The notes beneath the pieces are model-generated. The model ran no database searches and had not been told where the DNA came from. It was given only the letters and a program-made list of their open reading frames with translations. Shown piece after piece: positions 51,557-60,580 of a stretch of DNA of 64,000 nt. A program made the translations under genes and the position numbers. Location: positions 10,814,012 to 10,878,011 of the forward strand of contig CM059623.1 of NCBI GenBank assembly GCA_030435675.1, given 5' to 3'. Numbering within the stretch: the first letter of the stretch is position 1; each line of letters begins with the position of its first letter. The DNA comes from Steinernema hermaphroditum. Its lineage: Eukaryota > Nematoda > Chromadorea > Rhabditida > Steinernematidae.

Positions 51557-53112
51557 ATGTCTCAGGACGCTGAAGAGATGTCCAAAGTTACCTACGCAGC
51601 CGCGGTAAAAGCCATGGCCAATTTGAAGGTGGCCGATGACGTTCAGAGTCATGAGGAAGGCATTACAAAGACAGAAGTTCCCAAAGGTGGTGGGGACATT
51701 TTGCAAGCTGCTGAAGCTGCTTCTGCTCTTGCATTGTTCGAAGAAATCCAAGGAAACAGCGAGGACGAAGATGTTTATGAAGATCCTCCTGAGAATGTCG
51801 AAGTACCCGAGAAGAGTGAAAGTCACGAGGAAGATGTTCCTCCAGCTGATGTTAAGCCCGAAAATGTAGCCCCGGTACGTTCCGTTCTTGGCATCGACCT
51901 GGGCAGCAGCTTTTGCCGAGTTGCTGTCGTTGAGAATGGAGAAGTCGTGGAGATTCCTTGCAGTGGTATGCATGAGGAAATTCATTTTCCCTTTTTACGT
52001 ATGTTATTTTAGAGCTGAAAAACAGTGACATGACCAAGGAGGCGTTCTTTCTAAACCCAACGTACGTAAAGAACTGTAAGCCGCGTAACTGTAACACCAA
52101 GTGTCTATTTTTCTGTTTAGTCCAGTCGGTGGGAGATCTAATTGTTGATCTCAAGAAGAGTGCGGAAGCCTATCTGAATCACCCAGTGAAGAAGGCCTCG
52201 CTTACCGTTCCAACAGTTTTCAATGATCATCACAAAGACGTTTTGCGTCAAATCTGTATCGTGAACGGAATTGATGAAGTTTCCTTCGCTGATGAAGCCA
52301 CCACCGCTGCGTACATGCTCCACACAGATGAGGAAGTCCCCCAGAAGACGCCTGTCCTCTTCTTCAACTTGGGCGGAGGCTTCCTCGACATCGCTGTGAT
52401 GAAGTTCGATGGGAACGAGGCGCACTGCTTGGCAAAAGGCGGATTGGCAGATGTCGGAGGCAATCGGATCGATATGCATCTCGCCAACTGGTTCCACAAG
52501 TGTTTCCAGAACAAGCACTGTCATACGGTTGGTGTCGTTCCTATGCCCTCGGCAGACAGTTTGACCCATCAACGTCTCCTTTTTGAGTGTGAAGCCGCAA
52601 AGCGCACCTTGTCCGTGGCCCAAAGGGCGAGGTAGGACCGTTTTCTTCATCACCGATTCATCCTGACGTTTAGAATTTCGCTTGAACCGTACATTGGCGG
52701 AGTCAACTTCGAAGAAGATATTGCGAGAGCCTACTTCGAGGAAATGTTCCAAGATCTCTGCATGCGCTACTTGGAGGCTGTCGCCGATGTTCTCGCGAAG
52801 GCGCAGGTAAAGAAGGAACAGATCACATACGTGGTTCTCTCGGGCGAATCCTGCCGCATTCCGATGATCCAGGAAACGCTCCTCCGTTTCTTCAACAATC
52901 GAGCTCACCTGAACAAGAACCTGCTCGCCAAGAACGACGCCGTCTTCGGAGCAGCAATTGAAGCTCTGGCGCACTACCAGCCTGAAGAAGCGAGCAAATG
53001 CTTGAAGATCCAGGAGTGCCCGAAGGGACCGCATGAGGCGGCTGAAGTGGAAGCTGATGAAACGCCTCTGCTCTGGGGCACTGCTGTGTTCGACCCCTGT
53101 CATATTTTGTAA
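51557..53112 (+). CDS. Divergent Hsp70-superfamily ATPase domain protein, 473 aa
   Basis: Four exons: 51557-51965, 52013-52075, 52121-52631 and 52674-53112. An acidic N-terminal extension (about 1-105) is followed by an Hsp70-type nucleotide-binding domain: phosphate-1 motif GIDLGSSFCRVAVV, SVGDLIVDLKKSAEAYLN, LTVPTVFNDHHKDVLRQI, EATTAAYM, phosphate-2 LFFNLGGGFLDIAVMK, VGGNRIDMHLANW, and SGESCRIPMIQETLLRF in place of the usual GGSTRIP motif. It ends about 60 residues after that, so the substrate-binding domain is absent. It may act as an ATP-dependent co-factor or pseudo-chaperone; this is inference. Intron 2 of 45 nt is needed to remove a Cys-rich in-frame insertion. Confidence 0.85.
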
Positions 53113-53279
53113 CTTGTCATGTTGTTAGTTATTTGGTTTTGGCCTCAAAAGGCTCTTGTGTACTACTTGTGTTTATAAACATTCAGCGATAGTTATCGAG
53201 TTTATTTTGGCATTCAATTCTTTATTTTTATTCATTTAGACATATCTGATACAGGGATGGGGTGGGATTGTATGGCTGT

Positions 53280-55313
53280 TTAGGAGAGACAAACAACATC
53301 GTCGTCATCATCATCGTCGAGCGTGATAATCTCTGCTGGAACGTTTCTCGGTTGTTCCTTCTCCTCCTGCTGCACGGCCTGATCCTCCGGAGCGGACTCC
53401 GCGATCTCTCCGGTAGTCTTCTCCTTCTTCGGTTCGGATTGCTCTTCCGCGGCTTCCTCAGAAAACTTCCTCTTTCGACTTCCAGATTCTTCGACGAAAG
53501 TGGTGCTGCCGAGCTCTTCGCGATCTTCGGCATGTGTTTCTTCATCGGCTTCTTCCACTCCTTTTTCCGAATTTTCTTCATCATCATCATCGTCGAGCGT
53601 GACAATCTCTGCTGGAACATTTCTTGGTTGCTCCTTCTCCTCCTGCTGCACGGCCTGATCCTCCGGAACGGACTCTTCGATCTCTCCGGTAGTCTTCTCC
53701 TTCTTCGGTTCGGATTGCTCTTCCGCGGCTTCCTCAGAAAACTTCCTCTTTCGACTTCCAGATTCTTCGACGAAAGTGGTGCTGCCGAGCTCTTCGCGAT
53801 CTTCGGCATGTGTTTCTTCATCGGCTTCTTCCACTCCTTTTTCCGAATTTTTTTCATCATCATCATCGTCGAGCGTGACAATCTCTGCTGGAACATTTCT
53901 TGGTTGCTCCTTCTCCTCCTGCTGCACGGCCTGATCCTCCGGAACGGACTCTTCGATCTCTCCGTTAGTTTTCTCCTTCTTCGCTTCAGATTGGTCTTCC
54001 GCGGCTTCCTCAGAGTCCTTCCTCTTTCGACTTTCAGAGTCTTCGACCAAGATGGTGCTGCCGAGCTCTTCGTGGTCTTCGCCATGCGTTTCTTCATCGG
54101 CTTCTTCCACTCCTTTTTCCGAACCTTCTTGGGCATCTGAAGACTGATCGGCTGCTTCTCCACGGGAGATGTTTATCGTCTTCTCGACATCGTCGATTAT
54201 CTGCACCTCTTCATCGGCTTCTTCCGTTGCTTTTTCCGAACCTTCTTCTTCATCAACGTCGTCGCCGGAGTCGTCTTCACCCAGATCAACGTCACCTCGT
54301 TCGATGGCGGCCATGATTTCCTGAAAGATAAAAAAAAATAGAACGCTATTAGTTGCCAAATAACAAAGCTTCCAATCCCCACTAGCGAAGACTGACCTCA
54401 CTGGCTTCCATGTAAGCCTTGGGCTGTTCGTTGGCGCGTGATTGAGAAAGAAGTGACGACGTCGGTTCATCCACCGGAATCACTGAAACACAGTCCTTCC
54501 AGTTCGCACGTTCAGATCGCGATCAACCTACACGGCATTCTGTAATGGGTGGAAAACCTTGCTTGCAAGCGTTCAACACGTCTCTCCTGCTGCAATTTGT
54601 TGTTCTTCGAGATCTCGTGATGCACTTTTATGGCGTATCGCTCTGAAGCATCGTGGCTACAATCAGTTCTGGTGATTGTCTCTAACGTACCCTTGTCGTC
54701 TCCGACGTGATCCTTGAGAAGGTCCAAAACGTCTTGCTTGTTGTCCGTTTTGGCGTTCTCTTCGACGGCAGTTAGCTGTTTGACGATGTCCTCGATCTTG
54801 GGACGCCTAATGGTCAGTGGTTATAGAAGAAGACACTCTAGTAACTCACTCGTATTCAACGATGTGGACTCCGTGCGCGATGTTTCTTTGCGGCTCTCTG
54901 CTCATGAAGTCGTGAAGCCACTCGTTCAGAGCAGGGATAGGCGTCAGATCGGCGACGATTCTCTGCTCCGGGTCCTCATCTTCATCGTCGTCGATAGGAA
55001 TGTTTTTGCGCTTCAGGACTGCATTCATGTCAGAAATGTGTTGTCGCAACATGTCGAACCTCTTGTACACCTTCTCTTCATCATCGTCATCGCCAAGGTC
55101 CATTTCGTCCAATTGCTTGATTTTTTTCTACAATGCAAACACATATACCTCTGTTTTGTTTCTATACTGAACCTGGCGAAGCAGCAAGAGCTTCCTGATC
55201 TTAACCTGCATGTTGGCATCATGGGCTAGGAGAGCTTGCTCCTGTGCAGGCGTCAACTGCAGCTCTTCGTCTCCTTCTCCGTTGACTTCCACAGCTTCTT
55301 CGTTTGCTGCCAT
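53280..55313 (-). CDS. Acidic protein with tandem SIM-like repeats, about 574 aa
   Basis: Six exons: 55173-55313, 54850-55127, 54691-54806, 54580-54642, 54397-54482, 53280-54320. The exon 4/5 junction is the weakest. The N-terminal 230 residues are helical and acidic (KKIKQLDEMDLGDDDDEEK, KIEDIVKQLTAVEENAK). The C-terminal 350 are Glu-rich, with three repeats of about 92 residues, each with a basic patch (GSRKRKFSEEAAEEQSEPKK) and AEIVTLDDDDD. That last motif (hydrophobic core before acidic run) is the form of a SUMO-interaction motif. The last copy ends EIITLDDDDDDDVVCLS at the stop. A nuclear SUMO-binding role is inference; the family is not recognised. Confidence 0.75.
53330..54157 (-). 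repeat. Three 276-bp coding tandem repeats
   Basis: Copies 1 and 2 (about 53330-53605 and 53606-53881) are almost identical at DNA level over long blocks, with a 276-bp period that keeps frame. The third (about 53882-54157) is more diverged. Recent homogenisation or slippage is likely, and copy number may vary between individuals. Confidence 0.88.
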
Positions 55314-55683
55314 CGCTTCGGAGGCTGAGAGGTGCGAATAAAGTAGAAGAACAGATCATGAGATGAGGAAAAGCAGTTAGTGAACACGTGAGCGGTACAA
55401 AAGCGGAACAGCAAGCTGTACTTACGCAGAGAAGAAAGCTTCTCCGGTGGTGATCGTGGACTCGACGCTGACAGTGATCGGAAAGGTCAATCAATAGAGC
55501 TGTGAGGAATCCCCAGAAACGATCGTCGATGTTTTCGAAAGAACAAACATCGTGCGTGAGATAGAAAGGGATTGCTTTGCGCAGTTTTCGCGGGTGAATT
55601 ATGAAACTCGTCTTTCGCGTCGAGAGCCTTGAAAGTGATGACAAAAGAGGCGGAGCAATGCACAGTGCATTGCATCAACGACG

Positions 55684-55690
55684 TATAAAG
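55684..55690 (+). promoter_or_regulatory. TATA box of the short AN1 gene
   Basis: TATAAAG, 43 bp before the ATG at 55727. Confidence 0.45.
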
Positions 55691-55726
55691 AGACCCCTCG
55701 AGGGCTTTTGCTCGATCGTTTCGAAC

Positions 55727-56289
55727 ATGGCTGAATTCCCCGATTTCGGCCTCCACTGCTCTGAGGAGATGTGCCACCAACTCGATTTCCTCCCCGTCCA
55801 CTGCGACATGTGCGCCAAGCCCTTCTGGTGAGTTCCTAACAACCCGTACCTCGCAAAAGCACCTCTTTAGCGCATCCCATTCCTCATATGATAACCACAA
55901 CTGCCAGAGATCGCGGATAAAGGACATCAGAGTGCCTACTTGTCCCAAGTGCTCAAAGCCGGTTCCCACAGGAAAGAACGAGAGTTTCGAAGACAAACTC
56001 AAAACTCATTTGGACAACAACTGCATGGAGACGAAAGCAAAGATCTTCCACAAGTATTGCGCTGTGGAGAAATGTCGAAGGAAGGAGGTAGGCTTCAGTG
56101 GAAAAACCACCGTAATCCAGCTTTCTTTTCCAGCTCGTACCGATCACATGTGCCATGTGTAAGGTTCAGTTCTGTATGGCGCATCGCCACACCACCGATC
56201 ACAACTGTAAAGCGAAGCTCGACACGCGGAATTTTGTGCAAAAAGGACCGTTATGGATCCAGAAGAATCGTACTGTGAAAGCTTACTAA
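55727..56289 (+). CDS. AN1-type zinc-finger protein, short (AIRAP-like), 157 aa
   Basis: Three exons: 55727-55827, 55871-56087 and 56134-56289. Starts [20 protein letters not shown]; two AN1 fingers (CSEEMC...[10 protein letters not shown]...H.C, and CPKCSKPVP...[15 protein letters not shown]...HRH). This is the AIRAP/ZFAND2 family, which associates with the proteasome and protects against arsenite and proteotoxic stress. It ends soon after the second finger with RTVKAY, lacking the UIM and CaaX tail of the paralogue at 58728. Splice sites in the fingers match that paralogue, so they are duplicates. Confidence 0.9.
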
Positions 56290-56355
56290 CTACTGTGCTT
56301 CTGATGTAAATAACCGTGCAAAGACTGTTGAATAAACGAAAAAACCACACTATTA

Positions 56356-56451
56356 AGGGCCAGTTATAGTTGCGGAAACAGTTTCCGGAAACAGTTTCCG
56401 CCATTGTAAAAACTGTTTTCGGGAACTGTTTCCGCAACTATAACTGGCCCT
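56356..56451. mobile_element. Foldback MITE, 96 bp, TTA target duplication
   Basis: The left arm AGGGCCAGTTATAGTTGCGG (continuing AAACAGTTTCC) pairs with the right arm CCGCAACTATAACTGGCCCT read as its reverse complement. Together the two arms form a near-perfect hairpin around a short loop. TTA occurs immediately outside both ends (56353-56355 and 56452-56454), the target-site form typical of PIF/Harbinger elements. It lies in the 3' flank of the short AN1 gene. Confidence 0.85.
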
Positions 56452-56458
56452 TTAGCAT

Positions 56459-56794
56459 TCACATTCCGATTCCAGAGGTTCGTACCAGTGTAGTGGGCAA
56501 TCGTGTCGCTACCGTAATTTCTACTGAAAAGGTATTCGCGGCGTGAATTGTTAATCGACCGTAATATGCAATTCCCGGAGAGTGCCTACCGTCGTAGAAA
56601 TTATGATCCACATGAGCACGGTAACTTAGGCGTGTGTAGTCAGTTGAATGTGCATGCCACTTCCACGATACACACAGGAATCTGAATCGGTTTCCGGTTC
56701 GCATGAAGCAGGATCGGGTCGCTTTTTGGGCTAATTCCGGGTAATAGTTGTGTGGATCACACAGAAGTTGAGTGTATTTAACGAACTCATTCAA
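56459..56794 (-). CDS. Doubtful ORF, 111 aa
   Basis: An open minus-strand frame, MNEFVKYTQLLCDPHNYYPE to RTSGIGM, begins 8 bp from the MITE. A GTAGGC...TTTCAG pair (63 nt) inside keeps frame, so it may be a two-exon gene. No signal peptide, no known domain. Confidence 0.25.
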   Translation of the reverse strand: MNEFVKYTQLLCDPHNYYPELAQKATRSCFMRTGNRFRFLCVSWKWHAHSTDYTRLSYRAHVDHNFYDGRHSPGIAYYGRLTIHAANTFSVEITVATRLPTTLVRTSGIGM

Positions 56795-57166
56795 CTAGGT
56801 CCATACCGTATTCGGCTGTTTCTATCAATGGTTTCGAATTTTCCGGAAGAATTGAAGCGACCGAGAGGTTTTCCCGCCCAAACCAAACGGTCTTGAAGCA
56901 GAATCGCCTCTCGCTCGCTCAAGTTTGTACTCGATAGCGGCACCCAAATTTTGAGTGGAAGTATTCAAGTTTTGTCTACTTTTGTCTGTTCTGTCTCGCT
57001 ATGCTGTCTACGTCTCATTTTTTCGCTTCCCTGTCTGTCTACGACAAGCAATCTGAAACTGTCATGCAAATGTTGCACTTTTAGTCTACACTGGAGCGGT
57101 CGCTTCTAAACATATTTAGATTACATCTGATCGTTGTTCGATTTTCCAGTGTGGTGCCAACTCAAC

Positions 57167-58100
57167 ATGGCTATGACCGCGCAGGCTCACAACGAAAACT
57201 TCGATCGCGCCTGGGAGAAGTTGAATAAGCTGCAGATCAACGAGTGGATGGGTGATTTCGGATCTGCTGCAGCGCGAGCCCGCAAGCAAGCTATGAATGT
57301 AAAATCTGCTTATCGTCCACTTTTATGGCAATACCTCACTTAGGAGTTAACGAAAGCAGCTCAGGCTCAAGATTCCAGCAACGAAGTAACAGATTGGTAC
57401 GCTGTGGGATCTACTACATCTTACCAGAACTACGACGACGAAGAAGACGTATGCTAGAGTGCTTTTCTTCCACTACTGATCTGTTCATCTTCAGGATACT
57501 CCCCACGCCATGCTTTCGTTCGCCGCTTCGCGTCGTGTCTTCTCTGGCGTACGCCCCGAAACCCCGTTCGGTTCCAGCATATCGAGCGATTCGCCGCGGA
57601 GCAGCACCGTGGCCTCCAGTGTAGGGAGTGCCTTCCCGCCCGTCGAAGCCAGCGTTTCCAGTTACGGTCGTGCTGTCATCGACTTCAGTGGTTCGTGTTC
57701 TGGCGTGTCAACCTTCGGAGCTTCCCGGCGTGGCTCATTTGCCGCTTCGAACTATGGAGTCTCTCGCCGCGGGTCGATGGCCTCCAACTTCTCGCGGTCC
57801 ATGGCTGTGCCTCGGGGGTGTGCAGAGAGCAGCGTCTTCGATGGCGACAGCAACACATCGTCGCGCGCTTTCCACAAATCGTTCAGCTCCCGTTCGAAGG
57901 TTCCGTTCATTGGCACAGCCGGCACCGGGCGCGGCCTCAGCAGTCAAGGAAGACGCAAGCCAGGCCGAGGTGGATGGAACATGGCTCTGAATACGACGTA
58001 CTGCCCTGACGAGCTACGAGCTTCCCGCCTGAAAAAGCATATGCAGTCCATGTTTGCCGAGGCGCTCAAGAAGACGACTGAAGAAGAGATTGATGCATGA
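57167..58100 (+). CDS. Ser/Gly/Arg-rich low-complexity protein, 280 aa
   Basis: Three exons: 57167-57298, 57344-57448 and 57495-58100. The N-terminal 45 residues look helical (NENFDRAWEKLNKLQINEWM); then an acidic tract ends exon 2. A long Ser/Arg/Gly-rich region holds short repeats of the form GASRRGSFAASNYGVSRRGS with many potential S/R phosphosites. The C-terminal helix is basic then acidic (RLKKHMQSMFAEALKKTTEE). Not a known domain family. A nuclear or cytoskeletal disordered protein is possible. A splice acceptor (TTTTCCAG) lies 18 bp before the ATG. Confidence 0.7.
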
Positions 58101-58109
58101 GTCGATTGT

Positions 58110-58725
58110 ATATATCACTTTTACATTGTATGTGTATTGCTCTGGTCATGTGAGTTTATAAAGATCTATCGTTTTAGCCATACTGTGTCTTGTAGTTTCT
58201 CCGGAAAGGGGGATTGAGAGGTGTTCCGTCAATTTGCCATATTCTCGATATTCCGATTAGAATAGGTGTGTGTTTATGGGACAACCCATTCAGCATAACT
58301 TGCCTCATATCTAATAAATGTACACCAGTCTGAAGTCTGGTCCTGTCTGAATTGGAGTCTTGGTTCGAACCGTAGACATCTCGCTGAGTCATCCTTCTAG
58401 ACAGCGTCGCAGCTGGTCACATGTGATGACGTCATCATTGTCATCATGTGGTCAACGTGGGTGGTCGTCGTTATCACAGCTTCGCAATTCTTCTCAATTT
58501 CGATCGATTGTTCGTTACTATATTTCGAATTTCATTTTCCGGGAGGTCCCATTTCATTCCTTTTGAAGCACATTTCATTATTTTCTCCTCTCATGTCCAT
58601 TATCTCGCTCGCTTTAGATTGTCCTAGAATGTTCTCGATATTTATTTTCGCAATGTTCTTGCGCGGCTCGTCGTTTTCTTCCGAGAACTGAGTGTTCGTT
58701 TGCTTTCAGGCTAATTAAACCAAGA
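58110..58725. other. Gene-free stretch upstream of aip-1
   Basis: No supported gene. A TTTCAG acceptor at about 58704-58709 shortly before the ATG of the AN1 gene suggests a leader intron or a trans-splice site. Confidence 0.4.
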
Positions 58726-58727
58726 TC

Positions 58728-59791
58728 ATGGCCGAGTTTCCAGATCTCGGCGCTCACTGCGCCTTCGAGCAGTGCGGACTACTTGATTTTCTCCCTGCTC
58801 GGTGTAACGCCTGCAACAAGGAGTTCTGGTGAGTCAAATGCGTTCATCTAGTTGGCTCTTTCATGTTCACTTCTTTCAGTCAAACTCATGTTGCCTATGA
58901 TCAGCACGAGTGTGAGAGTGCACATTTGAAGGTATGCTGGGAAATGCAATGGCAAATATTTGTCGTCCATCCACTGCCTGCTTATCCTCCTCTTCACATC
59001 ACTCATTTCTTTTAGGATATACGCGTTCCTGTGTGTCCTCTGTGCAGTAAGCCTGTTCCTACGGGTAGAAATGAAAATGCTGACTTGAAAGTCAGCGAGC
59101 ATATCGATCGGGACTGCCAAGCTGACCCGGCGAAGAAGATTGCGTACAAGAATCGTTGTTCTGTGAAGGGCTGTCGCAAGAAGGAAGTAAGTCTTGCAAA
59201 ATTTCGTCTTGGGTGTTATCGTTTTTAATCGGATTGTCATCAAAAACCCTATAAGTGTATTTTCTAACGTCCCCACTTCCAGCTCATTCCCATCACCTGT
59301 CCGGACTGCCGCCAAAACTTCTGCATAACTCATCGCCATACCACCGACCATAAGTGCCCTGGTCCTCCACCTCCTCAGTGCTTCTCTCGCCTGTACGTTG
59401 TTTTCTTCACCTTTTGTGTTATATTCTAACGCGCCTCTGATTCTCAATTTTTTACTGAAACTCTGTTTCTTCAGAGCTGCCGAAGCTCGGAGAACACAGT
59501 CGCAGAAAGGCGCGAAACCTGACACATCAAGCGATGAGGCGTTGGCTCGTGCGCTGCAGCTGGCAATGAATGATCAAGAGGGTTCGCGGGCGAATCTCTC
59601 TCCAGAAGAGTTGGACCGCCGCTTGGCGATGCAGCTTCAACAGGAAGAGAATCAGAGGTGCGATTGCAATTGGATAGTCCACTTCTCACACAGCTTGGTG
59701 TTTTAGGCGAAACCTTGTCGGATCGGTTGGAGCTGCTGGTGGAAGTAACCGCAATCGTCGTTCGCGGGACAACCAGTGCTGTGTGTCCTAA
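58728..59791 (+). CDS. aip-1: AN1-type zinc-finger protein with UIM and CaaX (AIRAPL), 233 aa
   Basis: Six exons: 58728-58828, 58880-58931, 59016-59186, 59283-59392, 59475-59657 and 59707-59791. Two AN1 fingers (MAEFPDLGAHCAFEQCGLLD ... [21 protein letters not shown] ... CPDCRQNFCITHRHTTDHKC) are followed by a ubiquitin-interacting motif (DEALARALQLAMNDQ). A second helical stretch (LDRRLAMQLQQEEN) and a C-terminal CCVS come next. CCVS fits a CaaX box, as in the prenylated animal AIRAPL (ZFAND2B) at the ER membrane. It assists proteasomal turnover of ER and stress-damaged proteins. Confidence 0.93.
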
Positions 59792-59872
59792 CCATGTCTT
59801 TCACTTCTCGTGTTGTGTTGTACATACAGAGAGAGACAAAATGTTCTATTCGCTTAAAGATAAAGTCATTTT

Positions 59873-60202
59873 TTAAATTTCATCTTTGTCTTCCTTGCCA
59901 GGTGCGATACTCCGCTGGCAGCTCAAAGGGGAGCGCCCTGAGGCATCTTCTTCTGACGGAAGGTGTGCTGTGCCGCAAGATATATTGCCTGTGAAATCAG
60001 CACTCGTTGTGCTCCGGTAACTCCGACGACAGTTAATGGCGGCGCCGGATTCACCGAGGAAAGCTGTGACTTGTTCAGATGACTTCTTGTTCCGAAACCG
60101 GTGTCCTCTTAGTTTCTGCAAGCGAAAATAAACTATGTAGTTACCGAGTAGTTCGAGGACTTCGGTGAAGGAGAAGATCAATCTCCCTATCGGCGAGCAC
60201 AC
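59873..60202 (-). other. Uncertain ORF between aip-1 and ufl-1
   Basis: A minus-strand frame of 109 codons (MCSPIGRLIFSF...). A TTTTCGCTTGCAG acceptor sits inside it and an alternative upstream frame also looks coding, but I could not join them cleanly. Status undecided. Confidence 0.25.
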
Positions 60203-60580
60203 ACCGATACTCTGGAATCACTTCTACCACAGAATCAACTGGAGGTCGAGATACTCCGAAGCCGAAGTCCTCCGCTACTTCGTGTCCTCCTACGTAACCT
60301 GAATTGATGTGATTACGGGGAGTTTTCGGAGAGGAGAGTCATCAGCAGCCTAGCACACGGCACACACGGCGAAGATTCACTGAGTTCCACCACGACAGTC
60401 CTCCGTAGACAAAAATGCAGAGTCTGCTTGCTCTGTCTGCAGACGATCCAGACAAGGTTAGGAATCTGCTGTTATTTGCTCTGCAGCTAGTCGTAAGTGT
60501 TGGCTGCGCTGATATCCGCGAGATTCGCCTGAATTCACGTATGCTCTGTCTACTTGTCGTCTTTTTCAGGTTAATTTGAG

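Noticed and set aside
53262..54140. Plus-strand Leu/Phe-rich frame (292 aa)
   Set aside because: Antisense of the acidic SIM-repeat gene; hydrophobicity comes from the complement of Glu codons.
60405..60560. ATG at 60415 (MQSLLALSADDPDK) as the start of UFL1
   Set aside because: The frame continues into a stop, and the splice acceptor lies just before the conserved MTTWADIKKL start; treated as a leader region.
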